Origin: an uncultured Verrucomicrobia subdivision 3 bacterium | GTDB taxonomy: Bacteria; Verrucomicrobiota; Verrucomicrobiia; Limisphaerales; UBA11358 | Length of the DNA stretch: 34,525 bases | Reading direction: 5' to 3' | Assembly: GCA_903936645.1 (NCBI GenBank) | Contig: CAIZWI010000246.1 | Location: 1-34,525, forward strand | Shown: positions 1-8,066 of the stretch, piece after piece | Layout: the number at the start of each line of letters is the position of its first letter | How positions within the stretch are numbered: position 1 is the first letter of the stretch | Made by a program: the position numbers and the translations under genes | Notes under the pieces: model-generated | The model's database searches: none | What the model saw: only the letters and a program-made list of their open reading frames with translations | What the model was told of the DNA's origin: nothing

Positions 1-1099
1 CCACAATTTGGGCCGCGCCGAAGAGGCAATAGCGAAGCTCAAAGAAATGACCACGCATTGGCCGGAAGCCTCGGAAGTTTATACCGAACTCGGCGCGGCG
101 TTCACAAAAATTGGAATGAGACGAGAGGCAATCCAGGCAACTGAAAAGTCCCTTCAAATAGACCAATACAGCACAGCAGCTTGGAATAACTTGGGCGGTA
201 ACCTTGCTAATGTTGGCAGGCTCTCAGAGGCCAAAAAAGCATACTCACAATCTTTGCTGATAGAACCGGAAAACACTGGCGCAATGATTGGCCTGGCTCA
301 ACTGCACATTGCGGACGGTGAATTAGAAGACGCTAGGAAATTATGTGAACTGGCTCTGTTTTGGCGGCCTGAAAAGATAAATGTTTTGAAAATTGCCTCT
401 GAATGTTTCCTTCGCTGCCGGGGTGCGAAAAGAGCTACTGAAGTGCTCCTTAAATTGGTTGCTTTAGATCCTAATGATGCGAGGGCTTGGTTCAATCTCT
501 CACTCTGCCACCAAAATTGTGGCGACGTAGATGGCCAAATCAAAGCTTTGCAGCAGGTCATCAAACTATCCCCGGAAGATGCCCAAGCGAAAAGCTTTTT
601 GATGCAAGCGCAATCTCTCGCCCATCGCGACGGGTCCAACCAGGAACAAGCCACCGAATGGCTTTACAGGGGTGACGAATTTGGCAAACAGGGGCGCTTT
701 CAGGAAGCGCTCAAGTGTTTTCAGGAAGCGCAGAAACTTGGTGACCCGAATGCCGCCAAGGGTATTGAGCAATGCCGGAGGTTGCTCGCTCCTGAAGCCA
801 ACCGATATTTCCAACTCGGCTCGGATTATCAGCAAGAGGGCAATAACGCCGAGGCAATTCGCAGCTACGAGAAGGGACTCGCCATAGATCCGAGCAACGC
901 AATTATTTGGTGTAACTTGGGCGCGGCGTTACTAGCGTTGAAACGCGGGCAGGAGGCTGTCGTTTGCTTTGACCGGACCATTGCCCTCGATCCACGCGAT
1001 GCCAGCGCATGGAACAACAAAGGTTGTGCCCTACTTGCCATTGGCCGGCAATCTGAAGGGTATGCCTGCCTTCAAGAGGCTAAACGTCTGCGCACATGA
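1..1099 (+). CDS. TPR repeat protein, 5'-truncated by the window edge
   Basis: Repeated TPR-like motifs (e.g. AAWNNLGGNLANVGRLSEAKKAYSQSLLIEPEN, AIIWCNLGAALLALKRGQEAVVCFDRTIALDPRD). The frame is open to base 1 (..HNLGRAEEA..), so the track start at 8 (TTG) is probably not the true start. Confidence 0.85.
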   Translation, partial: HNLGRAEEAIAKLKEMTTHWPEASEVYTELGAAFTKIGMRREAIQATEKSLQIDQYSTAAWNNLGGNLANVGRLSEAKKAYSQSLLIEPENTGAMIGLAQLHIADGELEDARKLCELALFWRPEKINVLKIASECFLRCRGAKRATEVLLKLVALDPNDARAWFNLSLCHQNCGDVDGQIKALQQVIKLSPEDAQAKSFLMQAQSLAHRDGSNQEQATEWLYRGDEFGKQGRFQEALKCFQEAQKLGDPNAAKGIEQCRRLLAPEANRYFQLGSDYQQEGNNAEAIRSYEKGLAIDPSNAIIWCNLGAALLALKRGQEAVVCFDRTIALDPRDASAWNNKGCALLAIGRQSEGYACLQEAKRLRT

Positions 1100-1198
1100 T
1101 GCATATATCGATGATCTCGATATACCGCGACAGACTAGGAAAAACTTTTTGGCCAATCGCCACCGCGTATCGCCTGCTCATGCCGCAAATTTATTACA

Positions 1199-2065
1199 TC
1201 ACTTGGATTTTGCTTGTTTTGAGCGTGGCTCAAATTCCTTTGCGGTTCTGGTCGGGCTATAAAGATAGCGTAGTGAGGCAGCAGCAGTCCTGGAGTTTAT
1301 GAGTTGGACGGTCTCGTCACCAACGTTCCTGTATAAAACTTTTGAAGGTCGCCAAGCCCCCACCGCACATGTTGTCCTCGACATTGGGAATGTAATCTCA
1401 ACGTCTTTGTCGGCGAGCCCAGGAGGGAATATGCTTCCAGGATCGCGATCGGGAACGCAGTGAAAAACTGGATTGTCTCCTGTTATGAAATTATTTGCGC
1501 CAGATGATTGCACAAACTGCCATTGCATCTTGGAGAATAGTTCGATCGGTGTGTGCATGGCCTCTAGGCACATAAGGAGCGAAAAATCACGGTCGACGGT
1601 GGCCTTGATATTTGCCAGTGATTCCGGTGGAACACCTAATTCTTGGCTGCGCTTAATAAACTCAGGGGTGGTCTTGGTAATCTCGAAACCATGCTCCAAA
1701 ACATCGGACGCGAATTTATGAAATCTGTCAATAAATGCGGGGACCCGGACAGCCATTGACCCGGCAAATACATGAAATGCCCTCCACTCGGTGGCGCTCA
1801 AAGGGCGCTGCATTCGGATTGCTTCGTAAACCGAATCGATTTTTGTTTCAATTCGTCCTAGATCCAATTCGATGGATTCGGTGTCCAGTGATCCATCGTT
1901 TCTTTTGAAGGCGTGGTAGTAATCCTCGCAGCCGCACTTTTTTGGACTCGATTCGATTAAAGCGCCTGTAGATTTGTCAAATTCCCACAAAAGTTTTCGG
2001 TTATCGCGCGGGGTAAAGCGGCGAAGATAGACCTGTGGCAAATAGTGATGGCTGATTGCAGGCAC
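1199..2065 (-). CDS. DUF4238-like protein
   Basis: N-terminus MPAISHHYLPQVYLRRFTPRDNRKLLWEFDKSTG resembles the DUF4238 HHYxPxxYLRxF start; also NNFITGDNPVF. Start is GTG. Confidence 0.75.
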   Translation of the reverse strand: MPAISHHYLPQVYLRRFTPRDNRKLLWEFDKSTGALIESSPKKCGCEDYYHAFKRNDGSLDTESIELDLGRIETKIDSVYEAIRMQRPLSATEWRAFHVFAGSMAVRVPAFIDRFHKFASDVLEHGFEITKTTPEFIKRSQELGVPPESLANIKATVDRDFSLLMCLEAMHTPIELFSKMQWQFVQSSGANNFITGDNPVFHCVPDRDPGSIFPPGLADKDVEITFPMSRTTCAVGAWRPSKVLYRNVGDETVQLINSRTAAASLRYLYSPTRTAKEFEPRSKQAKSK

Positions 2066-2304
2066 GAGATTAAATACTTCATGCCTGCTTTTTTGTCTAT
2101 TTTGGTGAATGCGCGGTTTGCTGCGACGGAAGCTTCACCGCATCGCGCCCACACGCCAACAGATTATCACATGGCCCGGACTAGGCCGTTCATCCGGAAA
2201 TTATCCCTTCGGATTTTCGTCCGGTCCGGGCAGCCGGCAAACCAGTTAAAAGCACAAGCGCTGGCATCGGAAATCAAGGGCGTGTATGCTGGTGCCGCCA
2301 TCGC

Positions 2305-2694
2305 ATGAAACCGTTGCCGCCATCCCCTAAGTCCGATTGGAAAGCCATCCTCCTTGCCAGCCCCGACTGGCCCAAGAATTTCGTCGTCCCGCAAAACGAC
2401 GTCATGGAAGATGGATCGGAGAGCATCCTCGAGTCCATGTTCAACAGCGAACATTGGGAATGGGAGCTCTGGCGCCATCCGGAAGGCCATTGCTACTATC
2501 TCAAAGTCTGGCCCATGAACGACGGCAAATTCGGCGATCCCAAAACTCCCGTCGTGGCCTTGACCGTGCCCGAGACGTTTCATTTCCTGATGACCAACTG
2601 GATGCCGCGCGACGTCGTGGCGGACTTGGCGTTCGAGTGTCCCGACATGCTGAGGAACATTGAATTCCCGCCTGGGAAGCCCGGCTTGAATTGA
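2305..2694 (+). CDS. hypothetical protein (129 aa)
   Basis: Intact ORF with plausible globular composition; no family recognised. Overlapping antisense ORF 2167-2583 looks less protein-like. Confidence 0.55.
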   Translation: MKPLPPSPKSDWKAILLASPDWPKNFVVPQNDVMEDGSESILESMFNSEHWEWELWRHPEGHCYYLKVWPMNDGKFGDPKTPVVALTVPETFHFLMTNWMPRDVVADLAFECPDMLRNIEFPPGKPGLN

Positions 2695-2850
2695 CCCGAT
2701 TGCCCGCTGGCAGTGCCAGTGGGCTGCCAGTAAAACTGCAAGTAAAACTAGGAAATTGGTAGGTTCCGGTTACCCAAAGTTACCGCAAGTCAAATGAGAA
2801 AACTCTTGAAAACCGCATGAAATAAGGCGATGAATGCCCTGTCGATAAAA

Positions 2851-2979
2851 GAAAAGCCCGGACACAACTCCGGGCTGATGACACACAACGCACTTGAGAA
2901 CTGAGCGCGTCGAACACATCCATAAGCTATCAGATTTGGCGTCCCCAGCCAGTCACCAGTACTGGGGACACGGGTGAAG
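2851..2979 (-). repeat. Dispersed structured repeat, copy 1 (between convergent genes, 3' of the rhamnosidase)
   Basis: AGCCCGGA(2855-2862)/TCCGGGCT(2869-2876), ACGC(2888-2891)/GCGT(2907-2910), GTCCCCAG(2941-2948)/CTGGGGAC(2962-2969). Near-identical to 6343-6470 and 22741-22866. The minus strand ends in GGGCTTTTCTTTT, terminator-like. Confidence 0.9.
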
Positions 2980-3089
2980 GCCGCTTCCCACCGGTAATTT
3001 CACTGACCCATGGCCAGCAGGGACGCACGGCCTGGGCGGGCTTAACCCTGGCGGCTGGGTTTGCATTCCGGGCGATGGCCGGGGAGCGT

Positions 3090-6000
3090 TTACGGCAGCT
3101 CGGACTGGAACTGGTAGGTGCCGGAACCGACGGTATAGAGGGCGACCTGGTTTTCCATGCGGAGGAAGGTGACGCCTTCGGCCGAGGCGGCGGGCTGGCC
3201 GGATTCGGTCACCTGGGCGGCGTCCCTGGCCGGGACAGACACGGTGGCGGTGGTGTTGGGGGGGATGACGGCATGGAGGGTAAAGTGTCCATGCTCGCAT
3301 TGCCAATCGCTCACGATGCGGCCCTGGGCGGAGGCATAGCTGCCGCGCGCCCAGGTCAGTCCGGAAGCGGGATCGGGCTGGGGCGCGAGCAGGAATTTTT
3401 TGAAGCCGGGACCGGCGGGATCGGGGCGGATGCCCAAGACGGCCTGATAGAGCCATTGGCCAATGGCACCGCCGCAGGAAGGCATCTGGGCGCCGCCGCC
3501 ATTCCAGCCTTCGGCGAGGACCCCATCGTGGATGAGGGTTTGCCAGCTGGGATAATCGTGCTGGTTGACGATTTGGTTGGCCAGCGCGGTCGCACGATGA
3601 TCGGTCAAGGTGGCGAGGAGGAAGGGGAGGCCGACAAAGCCGGTGCCGAGGTGATTCCGGCGGGCATGGATGGCGGCGAGCAATTGCTGCCAGGTTAATT
3701 CCGCCTGGGGGCCAGGGACCAACCCCAGCGCGAGGGGCAGCACTTGGGCGGTTTGGTTGTTCGTCTGGCCGCCATACAATCCGGTGGCGGGATTCAGGTA
3801 CTGGTCATTGAACCGGGTTTGCACCGCCTGGGCGAGGGCGGCATATTTCCGGGCCTCCGCCGGCCGGCCGAGCACGGCCGCCGTCTGGCTGACGATGGTG
3901 GCGTAATGATACCAGGCCGGCATGTCCAAGAGCGGCGCGGCCACGGCATCCCTGCCGCCATAGGGATTTTGCCAGTCACCCGCGCCGCGCCAGCTTAAAA
4001 TGCCATCACCGGGGCGGGTCAAATAGGCGCCGGTATTTAGATAGGGATAATCATTCCAGCCGCGCACGGAGCCGCGGGCGGTGAGGTTGCCCAGAAAATC
4101 GACATAACGGCGCATGGGCTCGTAGGCCTCGGCCAGCAGGCGGCGGTCGCCATAATATTGATAATGCTGCCAGGGCAGCAGGACGACCACACCGCTCCAC
4201 CAGGGGGAGTTCCAGTCATAGACCTGGCGGCCGACGAGGGGCAACACGGAACCGAGATAACCGGTTTCATCCTGGGCATCGGCCATATCGGACCACCATT
4301 TACGATAGAGGCCGGCCACATCGGTGAGATACGCGGCGGTCTCAAACATTCCCTGCATGTCCTGGGTCCAGCCTTGTTTCTCGCGCATGGGATCCATGGG
4401 CTGGTCGCCGTTGTAGTTGAGGTGGGTTTGGAGGAGGGCGGCGTAGATTTGATTCAACCAGGGGTTGGCGCAGGCGAAGGTTCCGGCCGGGGGCAAATCG
4501 GCGTGGACGAGTTGGAGGGTGACGGCGCCGGGGGTGAGGGGTTCGGTCAAGCCCCGGACCTCAATTTCCAGCGGGCCGGAAAGGTACATGAAACGCGGTT
4601 CGAGGACGGCGGGGCCATTCGAGGCCAGGGTGAAGGTGAGCGGCGGGGCGTGGTAGTTGCGGGCGGTGCCGAGGACGGTGATGGTCTGCCCGGCGTGGCC
4701 GGTCACTTGCACGCGGGGCCAGCCGGCGCTGAGCACGGGAAAATACGCATGATTATTCGTCACGCGGCTGGGTTGGAGTTCACCGACCACGCGGATCGCC
4801 GGCCCGGTGGGGGCAACCCATTTACCGCCAAGGCCGGTGCTGAGCGCGACGGGCAGCCATCCGGTGGCGTTAAAACCGGGGCGATCCCAGCCGGGTTGGT
4901 CCAGCCGCCGATCTTCGGTGTAACCGGCGAAGGTATCGTTTTCGACAATGGCGCTGCGCGACCATTTCCAGGTGGCATCGGAATTGACGACCTGGCGGGT
5001 GCCGTTGACATATTCGATTTCGGCCTGAAGCAAGACGCGCGGCGGCCCGTGGCCGCCGTGGCGTTCGCCAAAGCCACCATGGGGCGTGCTGAAAAAGCCG
5101 TTGCCCAGGACCACCCCGAGGACATTTTCGCCCGGGTGCAGCAGCGGCGTAAGATCATGGGTGAGGTAAACCACCCGTTTGGTGTAGTCCGTAAAGGGCG
5201 GGCCGAGCACGCGATCCGTGACGGGGTGCCCGTTCAGGGTGACATCGGCGAAACCCAGGGCGGCGACATACAGGGTGGCGCGCCGCACGGGTTGCGGAAC
5301 CTGGAAGGTCTGGCGCAACAGGGGCGCGGCGGTGGTGGGACAGGCATCCGGCGGGCAGTCGTTACCGTCGTCGGCCGAGGGCCGGCCATCGACGAGAAAA
5401 ACGGCGTGGCCATGATCCCATTGGGTGCCAAACTCGCGGGTGGGCCGCTGGAGCGCCACATTGACGCCACCGGACAGCACCTCCATTTGCCGCACGGCGT
5501 ATTCAGTGGTGGCAGTGGCGGGTCCGGTAGGCACCGGCAGCGGCCGGTCAGGTGCCTGGGCGGAGGGGTCGACCAGCCAAAGCCGAATCCGGCGGAAGGG
5601 GGCGCCTTTGACGGCAAACACCTGGGGTCCGGTGCCGGTGGGCAGGTAATCCGTGGCGGACTGGTCCACGAGGACTTGCGGGTGGGAAAATGCGAGATCG
5701 TTGGCCCCAAGAATCTGGAAGCGTTTCGGCGCGGCGTGGGGATCGGCAAAATATAGTTTGATGGCCTCGATGGGAAACGGCCGGCCCAAATCCACATCGG
5801 CCCAGCCGCCGGCACGGGCGACGAAGCCGGCGGGACGGCAGGCGGGCGGCATGAACCAGCGCGAGGCGGTGATCCATTGGGCCGACCAGGGCTCGCCGGG
5901 GGGCAAACCCATGGTCCACGTTGCCGGCGGGCTCCAGGCGGAGGGCTGGCCGGCGCGGTCCCAAAAGCGGACCTGCCAGTAATAGGACTGGCGGGCGACG

Positions 6001-6305
6001 AGCGGTGGGCCGGCATACTCCATTTGGGTGGCGTTGGCGGGCACCGTTCCGCTGTCCCAAACATCGCCCTGCTCTTTTTGCAGCCGGGCGGTTGAGCTGG
6101 CGACCAGCACCTGACAGGCGGTTTGCTGCTCGTTGCGGCGCGGGGATTCGATCCGCCAACTCAGTTGCGGCCGGGGGTCATCCAGGCCCAGGGGATTGGT
6201 GAGGTCAGCGCAGCGCAAGCCCGCCACTTCGCCCGCGTGCAGCGCGGTCAGCGCGGCCAGCAGCAGGGTGGTGAGGCTGAAGGAGGGGATCCGGCGGATG
6301 GTCAT
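3090..6305 (-). CDS. Alpha-L-rhamnosidase, GH78-like, with a discoidin-like insert
   Basis: N-terminal AGLRCADLTNPLGLDDPRPQLSWRIES and catalytic-region MDPMREKQGWTQDMQGMFETAAYLTDVAGLYRKWWSDMADAQ are typical of GH78. Start placed at ATG 6305 (MTIRRIPSFSLTTLLLAALTALHAGEV, signal peptide), not 6383, because the first 26 track residues include the upstream repeat. Confidence 0.9.
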   Translation of the reverse strand: MTIRRIPSFSLTTLLLAALTALHAGEVAGLRCADLTNPLGLDDPRPQLSWRIESPRRNEQQTACQVLVASSTARLQKEQGDVWDSGTVPANATQMEYAGPPLVARQSYYWQVRFWDRAGQPSAWSPPATWTMGLPPGEPWSAQWITASRWFMPPACRPAGFVARAGGWADVDLGRPFPIEAIKLYFADPHAAPKRFQILGANDLAFSHPQVLVDQSATDYLPTGTGPQVFAVKGAPFRRIRLWLVDPSAQAPDRPLPVPTGPATATTEYAVRQMEVLSGGVNVALQRPTREFGTQWDHGHAVFLVDGRPSADDGNDCPPDACPTTAAPLLRQTFQVPQPVRRATLYVAALGFADVTLNGHPVTDRVLGPPFTDYTKRVVYLTHDLTPLLHPGENVLGVVLGNGFFSTPHGGFGERHGGHGPPRVLLQAEIEYVNGTRQVVNSDATWKWSRSAIVENDTFAGYTEDRRLDQPGWDRPGFNATGWLPVALSTGLGGKWVAPTGPAIRVVGELQPSRVTNNHAYFPVLSAGWPRVQVTGHAGQTITVLGTARNYHAPPLTFTLASNGPAVLEPRFMYLSGPLEIEVRGLTEPLTPGAVTLQLVHADLPPAGTFACANPWLNQIYAALLQTHLNYNGDQPMDPMREKQGWTQDMQGMFETAAYLTDVAGLYRKWWSDMADAQDETGYLGSVLPLVGRQVYDWNSPWWSGVVVLLPWQHYQYYGDRRLLAEAYEPMRRYVDFLGNLTARGSVRGWNDYPYLNTGAYLTRPGDGILSWRGAGDWQNPYGGRDAVAAPLLDMPAWYHYATIVSQTAAVLGRPAEARKYAALAQAVQTRFNDQYLNPATGLYGGQTNNQTAQVLPLALGLVPGPQAELTWQQLLAAIHARRNHLGTGFVGLPFLLATLTDHRATALANQIVNQHDYPSWQTLIHDGVLAEGWNGGGAQMPSCGGAIGQWLYQAVLGIRPDPAGPGFKKFLLAPQPDPASGLTWARGSYASAQGRIVSDWQCEHGHFTLHAVIPPNTTATVSVPARDAAQVTESGQPAASAEGVTFLRMENQVALYTVGSGTYQFQSELP

Positions 6306-6342
6306 GTGCGGGCAACGATACTGGGAGGGAGGGGGGAGGCCA

Positions 6343-6470
6343 ATAAAAAAGCCCGGACACAACTCCGGGCTGATTGCACACACGACGCACTTGAGAACTG
6401 AGGGCGTCGAACACGAGAATAGATTAGCAGATGGGGCGTCCCCCGCCAGTCACCAGTACTGGGGACAAGG
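6343..6470 (-). repeat. Dispersed structured repeat, copy 2 (38 nt upstream of the rhamnosidase ATG)
   Basis: Same core as copy 1: AGCCCGGA(6350-6357)/TCCGGGCT(6364-6371); GACGC/GCGTC around ACTTGAGAACTGAG; GCCAGTCACCAGTACTGGGGACA. Minus strand ends GGGCTTTTTTATT. Confidence 0.9.
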
Positions 6471-6693
6471 CGGCGGACATCGCAATTTCTCCCCGGGTGG
6501 TTCCCACTTGCGCCGCTACAGCAATCTGATTATAAAACCTTTACGACGCGGGTCGTCGGGGGCAAAAACGCGGTGGGTGGAGCCGCGAGCCACGGGTCCA
6601 ACGCCGGGAAATCCGGTGATTAACCAATTTTATTCGGTGGAAATTGTGAAATCGGGTTTGAATGGGGTGGATGAGCAGGGCACATTGTCGGGA

Positions 6694-7314
6694 ATGGCCG
6701 TCCAATTAATTGCGATCACCGGGGGCAGCGGGTCGGGGAAGACCTGGCTGGCGCGGCGGTTGAAACGCCGGCTGGGCGGGCAGGCGGGCCTGATTTCGTT
6801 GGATGATTTTTACCGTGATCTCGCCGACCGGCCGGCCCGGGAACGGGCCCGGGTGAATTTTGATCATCCGGAGGCGATTGACTGGGATTTATTTCGGGAG
6901 TGCCTGGTGGGGATTCAGCGCGGGGAAAGGATGGAGCTGCCACGGTATGATTTTGCCACGCATACCCGGCACGGGCGGCCCCGGGTCTGGCAGCCCCGGC
7001 CGGTGGTGGTGATTGATGGTCTGTGGTTGCTGCGGCGCCCGGCCATCCGCAAGCTGTATGCGATGACGGTATTTGTGGACTGCCCGGAAGAACTGCGGCT
7101 GGCGCGGCGTTTGGCGCGGGACCAGGCGGAACGGGCCCGCAGCCGGGCCTCGGTGCTGCGCCAATGGCGGTCGCAGGTGAAGCCGATGCATGATGCCCAC
7201 GTGGCGCCGCAAGTGAAGCAGGCCAGACTGGTGGTGACGCCGGAGACGGTGGCGACGGCGGTGGACACCCTGGCCGGGATGGTTCAACAATTAACGCAGG
7301 GGCAGAACTCGTAA
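6694..7314 (+). CDS. udk: Uridine kinase-like P-loop kinase
   Basis: MAVQLIAITGGSGSGKTWLARRL (Walker A), DDFYRDL, FDHPEAIDWDLF, PRYDFATHTR, VVVIDGLWLL. Start refined to ATG 6694. Stop overlaps the next start (TAATG). Confidence 0.85.
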   Translation: MAVQLIAITGGSGSGKTWLARRLKRRLGGQAGLISLDDFYRDLADRPARERARVNFDHPEAIDWDLFRECLVGIQRGERMELPRYDFATHTRHGRPRVWQPRPVVVIDGLWLLRRPAIRKLYAMTVFVDCPEELRLARRLARDQAERARSRASVLRQWRSQVKPMHDAHVAPQVKQARLVVTPETVATAVDTLAGMVQQLTQGQNS

Positions 7315-8066
7315 TGACTGAGCAGGAAATACGTGAACGGTTAATGGCCCGCCTCCTCACGGCGCAAACGCCCTGGGGCCGGGCGCGCTTGAACGCTTAT
7401 GTGCGCTGGAAGCGCATTTCGTGGCAGCTGGTGATTAATGCCACCCTCTTCCTCAAACGGGCCTTCGACATTGTCATCAGCATCCTGGCGATCCTGGCTT
7501 TTGCCGTGGTTTTTCTGATCATCGCCATTTTGGTGAAGAAAGACGGCGGTCCGGTGTTTTTCCGGCAGACCCGGATTGGGTTGAACGGGCGGGAGTTTAA
7601 AATGCTCAAGTTTCGCTCGATGTGCGTGGATGCAGAGGCGCGCTTGAAGGATTTGCTGGCGAAGAATGAGAAGGCCTCGGGGATCACCTTTAAAATGAAG
7701 GATGACCCGCGCATCACGAAGATTGGCAAAATCCTGCGGAAGAGTTCGCTGGATGAGCTGCCGCAGTTCTGGAATGTGCTGGTGGGGGACATGTCGCTGG
7801 TGGGTCCGCGCCCGCCGGTGCCGCGGGAAGTGGCGCTTTACACGCAGGCGGATCGCCGCCGTTTTTTGGTGAAGCCGGGGATCACGTGCCTGTGGCAGGT
7901 GGGTGAGCGGGAGGGCGGGCTGCTGGAGATTGGGGATCGCAATGCGATTGATTTTCCGGAGCAGGTGAGCCTGGATGTGCGCTACATTGAGAGCCAGAGT
8001 TTTTGGAAGGATGTGGTGATTTTGATGAAGACGGTTCCGGCCATTCTGTTTGGCAAAGGCATGTGA
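7314..8066 (+). CDS. Bacterial sugar transferase (polyprenyl-phosphate phosphoglycosyl transferase family)
   Basis: N-terminal TM segment, GGPVFFRQTRIGLNGREFKMLKFRSMCVDAE, SLDELPQFWNVLVGDMSLVGPRPPVPREV, RRRFLVKPGITCLWQV. Confidence 0.95.
   Translation: MTEQEIRERLMARLLTAQTPWGRARLNAYVRWKRISWQLVINATLFLKRAFDIVISILAILAFAVVFLIIAILVKKDGGPVFFRQTRIGLNGREFKMLKFRSMCVDAEARLKDLLAKNEKASGITFKMKDDPRITKIGKILRKSSLDELPQFWNVLVGDMSLVGPRPPVPREVALYTQADRRRFLVKPGITCLWQVGEREGGLLEIGDRNAIDFPEQVSLDVRYIESQSFWKDVVILMKTVPAILFGKGM

Noticed and set aside
3075-6401. Long plus-strand ORFs (e.g. 4158-5756, 532 aa; 3075-3698) opposite the rhamnosidase gene
   Set aside because: Antisense shadow ORFs in high-GC DNA: Gly/Ala/His-rich low-complexity translations with no recognisable motifs, opposite a clear GH78 gene.
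2851-6470. Idea that the structured repeats are integron attC sites around a rhamnosidase cassette
   Set aside because: Repeats form separate short hairpins rather than one long imperfect attC hairpin, and no clear RYYYAAC/GTTRRRY core pairing or integrase gene is visible.
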